Shown here: positions 45,394 through 53,838 of the stretch, piece after piece
How positions within the stretch are numbered: position 1 is the first letter of the stretch
Layout: each line of letters starts with the position of its first letter
DNA from: Phenylobacterium sp.
GTDB lineage: Bacteria; Pseudomonadota; Alphaproteobacteria; Caulobacterales; Caulobacteraceae
DNA length: 64,000 bases
Assembly: GCF_004297125.1 (NCBI RefSeq)
Contig: NZ_SCVD01000021.1
Coordinates: forward strand, 186,001 to 250,000
Reading direction: 5' to 3'
Translations under genes and position numbers: made by a program
The notes under the pieces: generated by a model
Databases searched by the model: none
Told to the model about the DNA's origin: nothing
Seen by the model: the letters and a program-made list of their open reading frames with translations, nothing else

Positions 45394-46323
45394 CTAGGCG
45401 GCGTGCCGGATCGGCGCGGGGCCGGGGCCGGCGTCCAGCGTTCCGGCCAGCCAGTCCACGAAGGGCCGGATCAGGTCGGCGCGCGGCGAGGCGGGATTCC
45501 AGACGGCGGTATAGTCCTCGCGCAGCATGGCCTCGGCCTCGAACAGGCGCACGAGCCGGCCGGCGCGCAGGTCGTCGCGCACCAGCAGCGCGCGGGCCAG
45601 GCAGACGCCGGCGCCGTTGCGGGCCAGCTCCAGCGCCGCGAGCGGGCTGTCGGCGGTGAGCGTCGCGGGGGTTGGCAGGTCGCTGAGGCCCACCTGCTCC
45701 AGCCACAGCCGCCAGGGGTGCTCCGGCTGGTGGATGAGGGGCGCCCGCACAAGGTCTTCGGCGCGCCGAGGCAGGTCGGCGGCGGGCGCCGCCACGGGAA
45801 ACAGGGCCTCGCCCGCAAGCCGCCGCTGGGTGAGCCCGGCGCAGGGGCCCGCGCCGTAGAGGATCGCGACGTCGGCCTCGCCGGCGTTGACCTCCGCCGG
45901 CCCGGTGACGGTGCGCAGCTCCAGCTCGCGGTCAGGGTTGCCGGCCAGGAAGCCTGGCAGGCGGTTGGCCAGGATCCGCTCGGCGATGCCGGCGGTGGCG
46001 GCGACGACGAGGCGGGTGCGTCCAAGCCGGGCCGGGGCCTCGAAAGCTTCCGAGATCAGGTTCAGGCTGAGCCGAAGCCGGCTGACGAAGGCGCGGCCCG
46101 GCTCGGTGAGGACCACGGTGCGGCCGAAGCGGTCAAACAGGTCGACCCCCAGGCGAAGCTCCAGCGAGCGGATGGCGTGGCTGATGGCGCTCTGGGTGAG
46201 GTTCAACTCGTCGGCGGCCTTGGTGAAACTCTCGTGCCGGGCCGCAGCCTCGAAGGCGGCGATGGCCCTCAACGATGGCGGTCGCACCGGCACGGCTGGC
46301 TCCCCTGAAAGCGTCGGGGACAT
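45394..46323 (-). CDS. LysR family regulator (GcvA-like)
   Basis: A 309-residue LysR protein. The HTH (about residues 16-75, PSLRAIAAFEAAARHESFTKAADELNLTQSAISHAIRSLE) is of the GcvA/AmpR type, and the effector domain follows to about residue 295. It starts at the ATG at 46323; a GTG a few codons later is also possible. It is divergent from the LytS-type kinase gene at 46577. The target is unclear: neither the transglutaminase gene nor the kinase is an obvious partner. Confidence 0.93.
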   Translation of the reverse strand: MSPTLSGEPAVPVRPPSLRAIAAFEAAARHESFTKAADELNLTQSAISHAIRSLELRLGVDLFDRFGRTVVLTEPGRAFVSRLRLSLNLISEAFEAPARLGRTRLVVAATAGIAERILANRLPGFLAGNPDRELELRTVTGPAEVNAGEADVAILYGAGPCAGLTQRRLAGEALFPVAAPAADLPRRAEDLVRAPLIHQPEHPWRLWLEQVGLSDLPTPATLTADSPLAALELARNGAGVCLARALLVRDDLRAGRLVRLFEAEAMLREDYTAVWNPASPRADLIRPFVDWLAGTLDAGPGPAPIRHAA

Positions 46324-46576
46324 GCGGCCCCGCCCACCAAGGATGCCCAAGCCGGAAAAGTCTTCATGCGAAATGCGGCGAAGGGGGTGTGCGGCGCCGG
46401 TGAACGGGGGTTTTTGCTGCCAGCGGTGACGCCGTGTCGACAAGCGGCCTTGGTCTGTCACCGGAATTCTACAGAATGTGACGGCGGACGGTCCGGTGGG
46501 CCGTCTCGGTCCAGGGGCGGAGCATTTCGATCGCCACCGGCCGCCATCCCGGCGGAGATGCTCTGGGGAAGGGTGC

Positions 46577-47626
46577 ATGCGTCTGCCGCGTCCGAACAAC
46601 TACCTGGTCGCCAACTTCGTCCTTTGGGCGCTGACCTATCTGATCGTCACCGCCCGGATGCTTGCCGACCCGATCCCGCATGCAGGTGACATGGCGGTGC
46701 GCCGGCTGGGCATGGCGGCGTTCGGCTTCGTGGCCTGCCTGCTGATCGGCAGGATTCTCTCCGCCCTGGCCGAGCAGCCGATGTGGCGGCGCATCGCGGC
46801 GGCCGTCCTGCTCTCGGTTCTGGGCGGGTTCGCCTACTCCCTGCTGAACTACGCGGCGTTCTACATGGTCTTTCCGATGTGGAAGGTGGAGCCGCTGTCG
46901 CCGATCTCGGTGGCGTTCACCGCCTCGATGTTCTTCTGGACCTTCATCTCGTGGTGCGCGCTGTACTTCGCCATTCGCTACGAGGAGGAACTCAAGGAGA
47001 AGAACCTCCGGCTGGTCGCCTCCCAGGCCCTGGCGATGGACGCGCAGAACCGGATGCTGCGCTATCAGATCAACCCGCATTTCCTGTTCAACACCCTGAA
47101 TGCGCTCAGCTCGCTGATCCTCGCCAGGGAGAACGAGCGGGCGGAGCGGGTGGTCCTGTCGCTCTCCAGCTTCCTGCGCCACACGCTCGAAAAGGAGATG
47201 CCGGACAAGGGCCCGCTCTCGGACGAGATCGAGGCCCAACGCCAGTACCTGCTGATCGAGCAGGCGCGGTTCGAGGACCGGCTGAACTATGTGGAATCCA
47301 TTCCCGCCGACCTGCGCGACGCCCTGGCGCCCAGCCTGATCCTGCAGCCACTCGTCGAGAACGCGGTGAAGTACGGCGTGGCCCGCTCGAACGCGACGGT
47401 GACCATCGAAATCAAGGCCGAGGCGTCCGAAGGGCGGCTGCGGCTCACCGTGGCCGACGACGGGGGCGACGGTGCGGGCCAGGTCCCGGCGAAACTGGGC
47501 CTCGGCCTCGAGAACGTGCGCCGCCGGCTCGACCTGATCTACGGCAAGGCGGCGGAACTGACGTGCGGACCCAGGCTGCCGCACGGCTTCCTGGCGTCGG
47601 TGGAAATCCCCCTGGAGCGGGCATGA
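46577..47626 (+). CDS. LytS/YehU-type sensor histidine kinase
   Basis: A 349-residue inner-membrane kinase with four transmembrane helices (about 9-28, 42-62, 72-97, 112-134) and no extracellular domain. It has a His_kinase region with phospho-acceptor His168 in YQINPHFLFNTLNAL and a HATPase domain (LILQPLVENAVKYGV, GLGLENVRRRL). The ATG at 46577 follows GGGGAAGGG. A longer in-frame start lacks a signal or homology. Its stop overlaps the start of the LytTR regulator gene by four bases (ATGA), so they are a cognate pair. Confidence 0.95.
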   Translation: MRLPRPNNYLVANFVLWALTYLIVTARMLADPIPHAGDMAVRRLGMAAFGFVACLLIGRILSALAEQPMWRRIAAAVLLSVLGGFAYSLLNYAAFYMVFPMWKVEPLSPISVAFTASMFFWTFISWCALYFAIRYEEELKEKNLRLVASQALAMDAQNRMLRYQINPHFLFNTLNALSSLILARENERAERVVLSLSSFLRHTLEKEMPDKGPLSDEIEAQRQYLLIEQARFEDRLNYVESIPADLRDALAPSLILQPLVENAVKYGVARSNATVTIEIKAEASEGRLRLTVADDGGDGAGQVPAKLGLGLENVRRRLDLIYGKAAELTCGPRLPHGFLASVEIPLERA

Positions 47627-48444
47627 TCCAAGGCAGCATCATTTCGGCCCCGGCGCGGCCGTTGCGCGTGGCCCTCGTCGACGACGAGCCGCCGGCCCTG
47701 CGGCGCCTGCAGATGGCGATCGACAAGGCGCCCAACGTCGAAGTCGTGGGCCAGGCCACCAACGGCGACGAGGCGCTGGCCCTGATCCGCAGGGGCGGCG
47801 TCGACGTCATGCTGCTGGACATCCGCATGCCGGGCCTCTCCGGCCTGGACCTGGCCCGCGCCATCGATCCGGCCGAAGCGCCGATCTTCATCTTCGTCAC
47901 CGCGTTCAGCCGCTTCGCCACCGACGCCTTCGAGCTGGCGGCCGTGGACTACCTGCTGAAGCCCGTCGAGTTCGAACGGCTGCACGAGGCGCTGGAGCGG
48001 GCGCGCGTCCGCCTGCAGTCGCGCGCCGCCAGCTCACGGATCGCCGAACTGGAGGAGGTGGTGGCCGCACTGCGCGCCGCCGACACGGAGCCCCCGAACA
48101 GCGGCTTCGCCGAGGAGATCTGGGTCCCGGACCGCGGGGACCGGCTGCGCCTGCCGGTCGACCTCATCGACTGGGTCGAGGCCGAGCGCGACTACGTCCG
48201 CATCCACAGCCGCGGGCGTAGCTTCCTGGTCCGCAAGGCGATCCGCAAGCTGCAGGCCGAGCTGGATCCCGCGGATTTCCTGCGCGTCCACCGGGGGGCG
48301 CTGGTCCGCCGCGACCGCATCGTGCGGCTGGCGCGCCGGTCAGGGGGACCGGCCGCGGTGGTTCTGCAATCCGGCGCCGAAGTGCCGGTGGCCCGCCGCC
48401 AGGCGGCGCAGGTTCGCAAGGTCGTCGGAGCTCGCGGCGGCTAG
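47623..48444 (+). CDS. LytTR-family response regulator
   Basis: A 273-residue regulator with a receiver domain (residues about 14-130) whose phospho-acceptor Asp66 lies in VMLLDIRMPG and whose conserved lysine is in YLLKPVEF. A LytTR DNA-binding domain follows (about 165-270, VDLIDWVEAERDYVRIHSRGRSFLVRKAI, FLRVHRGALVRRD). Both phosphorylation residues are intact. Translation is coupled to the upstream kinase. LytTR proteins bind paired direct repeats in front of target operons; no target is recognised in the window. Confidence 0.95.
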   Translation: MIQGSIISAPARPLRVALVDDEPPALRRLQMAIDKAPNVEVVGQATNGDEALALIRRGGVDVMLLDIRMPGLSGLDLARAIDPAEAPIFIFVTAFSRFATDAFELAAVDYLLKPVEFERLHEALERARVRLQSRAASSRIAELEEVVAALRAADTEPPNSGFAEEIWVPDRGDRLRLPVDLIDWVEAERDYVRIHSRGRSFLVRKAIRKLQAELDPADFLRVHRGALVRRDRIVRLARRSGGPAAVVLQSGAEVPVARRQAAQVRKVVGARGG

Positions 48445-48445
48445 C

Positions 48446-48856
48446 CTAGAGCTGGGCGCAGGTCGTCATGTTGACGGGCGGCGTCTCGCTGCGCGCCCAG
48501 GTGTCGCCGGTCTTCGAAAAGAGAGCGAACGACGAGCCGGACTTGCCCGTGGAGCCGTCGGTGTTGCGGCCGGCGAAGGTCATGGCGGCCACGACCTGGG
48601 TCTTCACGCCCTTGGCGGCGTCTTCGGGGCTCACGTCCCGCGCGCCCTTGCACATGACCTGGAAGTCCTGGCAGCCCTTGCCCTCCACCTTGGCCGCGCA
48701 GGCCGGGTGGCCCGCTTCGATCGAGGTGCGCCAGGCGAGAATCTCGGTGTCGAGGCCGGCATAGGGATCGCTGGAGGCGGACTTGGAGCCGCCGCCCTGG
48801 CTGCAGGCGGCAAGGAGAGCGGCCAGAAGGCTGGCCGCGACGACAGGTCTGGTCAC
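48446..48856 (-). CDS. small putative lipoprotein
   Basis: A 136-residue protein starting with GTG, with a lipoprotein signal (lipobox LAAC, Cys18) followed by a Gly/Ser-rich linker. Four further cysteines (near residues 53, 62, 69 and 134) suggest disulfides in the periplasm. It has no enzyme motif. Its stop is one base from the convergent LytTR gene end. I do not recognise the family. Confidence 0.75.
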   Translation of the reverse strand: MTRPVVAASLLAALLAACSQGGGSKSASSDPYAGLDTEILAWRTSIEAGHPACAAKVEGKGCQDFQVMCKGARDVSPEDAAKGVKTQVVAAMTFAGRNTDGSTGKSGSSFALFSKTGDTWARSETPPVNMTTCAQL

Positions 48857-48937
48857 AGAGAGCTCCGATGAGAAACCGGCGGAGCGCTTAGCCCGAAGAT
48901 CAAGGCGCGTATGTGACGAATCGGCGGAAGGGCGAAA

Positions 48938-49699
48938 TTAGTTGGCCGGCGCCGCATGGGTCATCACCGGACCGATCTCGTCGTGCAGCACCAGGTCGGC
49001 ATAGGGGTCGAGCTCCGTGGACTCGCGGTTGACGATCGCCAGGACCGCGCCGTTGCGCTTGGCCATCACCGGGAAGCCGGCGGCCGGATAGACCACCAGG
49101 GACGACCCCAGCACCAGGAAGAGGTCGCAGGCCAGGGACTCGGCCTCGGCCCGCGCCATCGGCCCGCTGGGCATGGACTGGCCGAACGAGATGGTGGCAG
49201 TCTTCACGATCCCGCTGCAGGATCGGCAGGCGGGCAGGTCGCCTGTGGCCTCGTAGAGGACCTTCAGCTCCTCCAATTCGTGGCGCAGCCCGCACTCCAG
49301 GCAGGTGGCGTAGCTGGCGTTGCCGTGCAGCTCGATGACCCGTTCGGCCGGCACGCCGGACGCCTGGTGCAGGTTATCGACGTTCTGGGTGATCACCGAG
49401 CTGGCCTTGCCGCTGGCGATCAGGCGGGCGACGCCCATATGGCCGGCGTTGGGTTCGCGGCCCACCCAGCCGGCGCGGCCGCCGAAGGCGCGCTCCCACG
49501 CCTCGCGGCGACGGTCCTCGCTGGCGACGAAGTCCTGGAAATAGATCGGCTTCATCTTGCTCCACACGCCGCCGGGGCTGCGGAAGTCGGGGATGCCGCT
49601 CTCGGTGGAGATGCCCGCGCCGGTGAACACCACCACCCGTCGGGCGTCGGCGATCAGGCGGGCGAGGTCGGCCCTCTGCGAGCCAAGGGGGCTGGACAT
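48938..49699 (-). CDS. NAD-dependent sirtuin deacylase (Sir2)
   Basis: A 253-residue sirtuin that removes acyl groups from protein lysines using NAD. It has GAGIS at 27-31 with STESGIPDFR, TQNVDNLH at 104-111, the catalytic His125 in ELHGN, a Cys4 zinc site (Cys133, Cys136, Cys158, Cys161), and GSSLVVYPAAG. In Salmonella the CobB sirtuin activates Acs by deacetylating its active-site lysine, and a comparable Lys608 is present in the Acs at the left end of this window; a functional link is inferred only. It stands as a single leftward gene. Confidence 0.95.
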   Translation of the reverse strand: MSSPLGSQRADLARLIADARRVVVFTGAGISTESGIPDFRSPGGVWSKMKPIYFQDFVASEDRRREAWERAFGGRAGWVGREPNAGHMGVARLIASGKASSVITQNVDNLHQASGVPAERVIELHGNASYATCLECGLRHELEELKVLYEATGDLPACRSCSGIVKTATISFGQSMPSGPMARAEAESLACDLFLVLGSSLVVYPAAGFPVMAKRNGAVLAIVNRESTELDPYADLVLHDEIGPVMTHAAPAN

Positions 49700-49722
49700 G
49701 GCCCCAGCTTAGCGCGCCCTGC

Positions 49723-50073
49723 TCAGGTGACGAAAGGTGGCACCCAACGGCCCCAGCGGCCGTTCAGGTTCGGTTCCTCCTCAGGCCTCAGTCTGTCGAC
49801 GGCGCGGGGTCCCGGCCGGAAACGGATGCGGTTGACCACGTCGCGGACGCCGGCCGTTTGGCGGGTCAGCATCTCGGCGTGGGCGACGTCGGACGCGCCG
49901 GGCGCCTCGCCGGTCAGGGTGACGACGCCGGCGTCGGCCGCGACCTCGATGTCGGTGGCGTCCAGCAGCCGATCCTCCATCAGGCGGTCCGAGATCTGTT
50001 CGATGAGGCGACTATCGCTGAGGGTCCACCCCCTGGGGCCCTTGCCTGCGTGAAGGCCCTGATGGTCGGCCAT
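49723..50073 (-). CDS. BON-domain protein
   Basis: A 116-residue protein with one BON domain (about residues 20-90, LIEQISDRLMEDRLLDATDIEVAADAGVVTLTGEAPGASDV). It has no signal peptide or membrane segment, so it is a small soluble protein. BON domains bind phospholipid or proteins and are found in stress-related proteins such as OsmY and Kbp. The start is the ATG at 50073. It lies between the sirtuin gene and a 175-base gap before the DUF167 gene. Confidence 0.9.
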   Translation of the reverse strand: MADHQGLHAGKGPRGWTLSDSRLIEQISDRLMEDRLLDATDIEVAADAGVVTLTGEAPGASDVAHAEMLTRQTAGVRDVVNRIRFRPGPRAVDRLRPEEEPNLNGRWGRWVPPFVT

Positions 50074-50248
50074 GGACGACTCCCGTCTTTCAAGCTGCAC
50101 GGTTTGAAAACCGATGAGCGAGCGGAGCGTTCCTTGCGATCTGGGGGAGGGGATCGGCCCAACCTCGGTCGGGGGGGATGCCAGGGTGTTGGTCGGGCCG
50201 ATCCGGATCGCCCGTGTCCGACAGGCAAGTCGTTGGACGATCGGTGTT

Positions 50249-50581
50249 CTAACGGCCGCTCGGCCCATCGGGTTCCGGACCGAAGGCGCGGGCAAGGTCG
50301 TCCGCATCGACGCCCTCGATCTCCAGGCGTTTGAGCCGCGCCGTCTCGCCGGCGGCGATGCGGATGGCCGACTTCGGAAGCTTCAACGCCTTGGCCAGCA
50401 GGACGATCACCGCGGCGTTCGCGGCGCCGTCGGCGGCCGCCGCGCTGACGCGCAGCTTCAGGACCGCCCGGCCCGCGTCGTCCGTCATCCAGCCCTCGAC
50501 GGCGTCGCGGCCGCCGCGCGGCGTCACGCGGACGGTGAGGCGCGTCAGCCGATCATCGCGAACAGCGGCCGGAACAGCCAA
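50249..50581 (-). CDS. DUF167/YggU family protein
   Basis: A 110-residue protein of the conserved YggU family, of unknown biochemical function. It shows LTVRVTPRGGRDAVEGW, VLKLRVSAAAADGAANAAVI and a C-terminal helix LKLPKSAIRI. The start is uncertain: the TTG at 50581 overlaps the upstream YggT gene by 37 bases, and a GTG six codons later is also possible. YggT and YggU are neighbours in many proteobacteria, which supports both calls. Confidence 0.92.
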   Translation of the reverse strand: MAVPAAVRDDRLTRLTVRVTPRGGRDAVEGWMTDDAGRAVLKLRVSAAAADGAANAAVIVLLAKALKLPKSAIRIAAGETARLKRLEIEGVDADDLARAFGPEPDGPSGR

Positions 50582-50850
50582 GGCAGCAGGTATCCCTTGA
50601 TCCCCTGCAGGATCAGGATGGCGATGATGGGGCTGATGTCGACACCGCCCAGCGGCGGAATGATCTTCTGGAACGGCCGCAGCACCGGCGTCGTCACGGC
50701 CTCAAGGAACCGGGCCACGCCATAGACGAACTGATTCCTGAGGTTGATGACGTTGAACGCCACCAGCCACGACAGGATCGCGCTGACGATGATCGCCAGG
50801 ATCAGGAGGCCCAGGGCGCCGTCGATAACGAAGTAGAGAAAGCCAGCCAT
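50545..50850 (-). CDS. YggT family membrane protein
   Basis: A 101-residue inner-membrane protein with two hydrophobic segments (about 3-32 and 68-90). The family motifs are ILSWLVAFNVIN, VARFLEAVTTPVLRPF and IPPLGGVDISPIIAILILQ. Members are linked to cell shape and potassium or osmotic tolerance. It is coupled to the DUF167 gene. tRNA-Ala is divergent on the other side. Confidence 0.95.
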   Translation of the reverse strand: MAGFLYFVIDGALGLLILAIIVSAILSWLVAFNVINLRNQFVYGVARFLEAVTTPVLRPFQKIIPPLGGVDISPIIAILILQGIKGYLLPWLFRPLFAMIG

Positions 50851-50947
50851 AGGCCTGCTTCTACCGGCGTTTGCGGCGGAGGCAAGGCGACGGTGCGCAG
50901 AGGCGCTTGACAGGCGGGGCCTCTATCGCCTTATTCCGCGCCTTCCT

Positions 50948-51023
50948 GGGGCCGTAGCTCAGATGGTAGAGCGCCTCGTTCGCAATGAGGAGGTCAGGGG
51001 TTCGATTCCCCTCGGCTCCACCA
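50948..51023 (+). tRNA. tRNA-Ala (anticodon CGC)
   Basis: A 76-base cloverleaf with encoded CCA. Acceptor GGGGCCG pairs with CGGCTCC (one G-T). The D arm is GCTC/GAGC. The anticodon stem CCTCG/TGAGG encloses TTCGCAA with anticodon CGC, reading GCG. The T arm is AGGGG-TTCGATT-CCCCT. Confidence 0.97.
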
Positions 51024-51332
51024 GGAACCCCTAACCCGACGCGATGATTCCAATGATCCCCGCGGAGCGAGGCTCCGCCGGGAATCTGTGCAACCTGCGG
51101 CAGCTGGTCACGGCGTCAACATTGCGCCTTCGAAATATCAGATCTATTGCGTACACCCAGGATGGACGGGAGTTCCGGGCTAGCGCCTTGTAGCTTCAGC
51201 ACGCGTTTGGAGCGGTAGAGCTTAAGCTTTGCCGTGGGTTTAATCTGTACATCGTGAGGGGGCTCGCGCCGTACAGGCTCCAGACAACTGCTGCGCTACC
51301 CATGCTGGGGCTCCTCAAACACGGGAGCCCTC
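51024..51332. other. spacer between tRNA-Ala and the RTX gene
   Basis: There are 309 bases without a recognised gene. A perfect small hairpin GCGGAGC-GAG-GCTCCGC lies at 51062-51078, without a T-run. The rest is AT-richer than the flanks and includes the promoter and GGGAG ribosome site of the RTX gene. I looked for a copy of the tRNA 3' end (a possible att site) and did not see one. Confidence 0.4.
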
Positions 51333-53831
51333 ATGACGACATTCAACGTCTCGACCACCGCTGCGCTTAACTCGGCGCTGGCCAACGCCCATGGCGGCGA
51401 CACGATCCTGTTGGGGTCCGGCACCTACGCCGGCGTTTCGATCAACAATCTGAAATTCACCGAGGACGTGACGATCGCTTCGGCGACCCCCGGCGCGCCT
51501 GCGGTCCTCGCCGGCCTCAACATCGGCAACAGCATGGGCCTGACCCTTCAGGGGCTTGAGCTCAAGCCGGGCGATGCCGCCGCCTGGTCGTTCACGATCG
51601 GAAGCAGCAGCGATATCCACTTCTCGGACCTCAAGGTCCACGGCTCGCTAGACAACAATCCCCTCAACGACCCCAACGGGGTCCTGATCCGGGACAGCTC
51701 CGACATCAGCATCACCAATTCGGAGTTCCAGCAGCTCGCCAACGCCATCGGGCACCTCAACGTCGAGGGGCTGGTGATCCGGGGCAACAATATCCACGAC
51801 ATCCGCTCGGACGGCATCCAGGGCGGCGGGTCGTCGAACGTGGTGATCGACGCGAACACCTTCCGCAACTTCTTCCCGGCGAGCACCGACCACCCGGACG
51901 CGATTCAGTTTTTCACCACGAACAGCCGGGCCTCGGCCCACGACATCACCATCACGGACAACGTCATCATGCGCGGCACGGGCCGCCAGATGCAGGGCAT
52001 CTTCCTCGGCGAAGAGGTCGGCACGCTGCCCTATCTCAACGTGAAGATCGCCGGGAACTTCCTGGCGGGCACGATGTACAACGGCATCTACGTCTACAAC
52101 GGCCGCGGCATCGTGGTGGACGACAACGTCGTCCAGGGCTTCTCGGACATGACGTCCTGGATCAGCCTGACCAAGGTGACCGGAGGCGCCCTCACGGACA
52201 ACGCCGCGACCAGCTTTCAACTGAGCGGTCTTTCCGACGTGGCGAACACCGGCTCGACGACGCTGGCGCTGGCCACGGATCAGGGCGCGGCCGCCTATCA
52301 GGCCTGGCTGGCCGGGAACTCCACCACGCCACCGCCCGCCGACCCCGAACCACCCGTCACCCAGCCGCCGGCCTCGCCGTTCGCTGGCACCGCCGGCCCC
52401 GACACGCTGGTCGGGACGGCCAATGCCGACTCGATCACCGGACAGGACGGTAACGACTCTCTGGGCGGCGGGGCGGGCGCGGATACGCTGGATGGCGGCG
52501 CAGGCGCAGACACCCTCTCCGGCAACGCCGGCGTGAACGTCCTGCGAGGCGGGGACGGCAACGACTACTACCTCGTTGGAGCCGGCGACACGGTCATCGA
52601 GGCCACCACGGGCGCTGCCGGCGGGATCGATCTCATCTACAGCTATGCGAACTTCACCCTCGGCGCGAACCAGGAGAACCTTCAGCTCAGCGGCGCGGTC
52701 GATGGGATCGGCAACGAACTGGCCAATTCGATCGTCGGCGACGGCGGCGTCAACCGGCTGCAGGGCCGGGCGGGCGCCGACACGCTGAACGGACGGGACG
52801 GCGCCGATATCCTCGAAGGCGGGGCGGGCGCCGACCTGCTGACGGGCGGCAACCAGGCCGACCGTTTCGTCCTGGTGCGCAGTGAGGCTCAGGGCGAGCA
52901 GATCCAGGACTTCGCGGTGGGAGACCGCCTCGAGCTCTCGGGCTACTCTGTGGGTTCGACCATCACCAAGGTGGCGGGCAGCGCGACGGACTGGAAAATC
53001 ACCGATGCGGCGACCGGTTCGGTCGAGGTCATCAAGCTGCTGAACGGCTATCAGCTCGGCAGCAGTGACACTGTGTGGCAGGGTGGTTCCGCCCTGCCGG
53101 CCAACCCGCCGGCCTCGCCGTTCGCTGGCACCGCCGGCCCCGACACGCTGGTCGGGACGGCCAATGCCGACTCGATCGCCGGACAGGACGGCAATGATTC
53201 CCTGAGCGGCGGGGCGGGCGCGGATACGCTGGATGGCGGCGCAGGCGCGGACAGCCTCTCCGGCAACGCCGGCGCGAACGTCCTGCGGGGCGGCGACGGC
53301 AACGACTACTACCTCGTCGGAACCGGCGACACGGTCATTGAGGCCACCGCGGGCGCTGCCGGCGGCGCCGACCTGGTCTACAGCTACGGCACGTTCACGC
53401 TCGGTGCGAACCTGGAGAACCTGCATCTGGGCTCGGCGTCGGCCATGGACGGCTTCGGCAACGAGATCGCGAACAGTCTCGTGGGCAACAGCGGGGCCAA
53501 CCGCCTGGAGGGCCGCGCGGGGAACGATACCCTGAACGGGCGCGACGGCGCGGACACGCTGAACGGCGGCGGCGGCGCCGACCTGCTCATGGGCGAGGGG
53601 GGACAGGACCGCTTCATCCTGGCCCGCGGCGAGGCCAACGGCGACCGGATCCAGGACTTCGGGGCGGGGGACCGCCTCCAGCTCTCGGGCTACGGCGCCG
53701 GCTCGACCATCGCCAAGGTGGCGGGCAGCACGACGGACTGGAAGATCACCGACGCCGCCACCGGCTCGGTCGACGTCATCAAGCTGCTGAACGCCTATCA
53801 GCTCAGCGGCGGCGACTACCTGTTCGGCTGA
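51333..53831 (+). CDS. beta-helix protein with RTX (hemolysin-type) calcium-binding repeats
   Basis: An 832-residue protein without a signal peptide, as expected for a type I secretion substrate. Residues 1-320 form a right-handed beta-helix (repeated NxIxx turns, for example LVIRGNNIHDIRSDGI and VVIDANTFRNF), similar to pectate-lyase-like folds. After a Pro-rich linker come two copies of a module of about 245 residues (starting at about 345 and 592), each with RTX nonapeptides GGxGxDxL such as GGAGADTLDGGAGAD. No ABC transporter or membrane fusion gene for type I export is visible in the window. Substrate specificity is unknown. Confidence 0.92.
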   Translation: MTTFNVSTTAALNSALANAHGGDTILLGSGTYAGVSINNLKFTEDVTIASATPGAPAVLAGLNIGNSMGLTLQGLELKPGDAAAWSFTIGSSSDIHFSDLKVHGSLDNNPLNDPNGVLIRDSSDISITNSEFQQLANAIGHLNVEGLVIRGNNIHDIRSDGIQGGGSSNVVIDANTFRNFFPASTDHPDAIQFFTTNSRASAHDITITDNVIMRGTGRQMQGIFLGEEVGTLPYLNVKIAGNFLAGTMYNGIYVYNGRGIVVDDNVVQGFSDMTSWISLTKVTGGALTDNAATSFQLSGLSDVANTGSTTLALATDQGAAAYQAWLAGNSTTPPPADPEPPVTQPPASPFAGTAGPDTLVGTANADSITGQDGNDSLGGGAGADTLDGGAGADTLSGNAGVNVLRGGDGNDYYLVGAGDTVIEATTGAAGGIDLIYSYANFTLGANQENLQLSGAVDGIGNELANSIVGDGGVNRLQGRAGADTLNGRDGADILEGGAGADLLTGGNQADRFVLVRSEAQGEQIQDFAVGDRLELSGYSVGSTITKVAGSATDWKITDAATGSVEVIKLLNGYQLGSSDTVWQGGSALPANPPASPFAGTAGPDTLVGTANADSIAGQDGNDSLSGGAGADTLDGGAGADSLSGNAGANVLRGGDGNDYYLVGTGDTVIEATAGAAGGADLVYSYGTFTLGANLENLHLGSASAMDGFGNEIANSLVGNSGANRLEGRAGNDTLNGRDGADTLNGGGGADLLMGEGGQDRFILARGEANGDRIQDFGAGDRLQLSGYGAGSTIAKVAGSTTDWKITDAATGSVDVIKLLNAYQLSGGDYLFG
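52365..53831 (+). repeat. in-frame tandem duplication of the RTX module (741-bp period)
   Basis: The second module (from 53106) repeats the first (from 52365) with an offset of exactly 741 bases. The first 72 bases of both copies are identical (52365-52436 and 53106-53177). The similarity remains high over the first about 250 bases and again near the end (AKVAGS, DWKITDAATGSV), and is lower in between. Confidence 0.9.
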
Positions 53832-53838
53832 CCCAGGG

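Noticed and set aside
52365..53831. CRISPR-like repeat array
   Set aside because: The repeats are in-frame RTX glycine/aspartate codons within a long coding sequence and lack uniform spacers.
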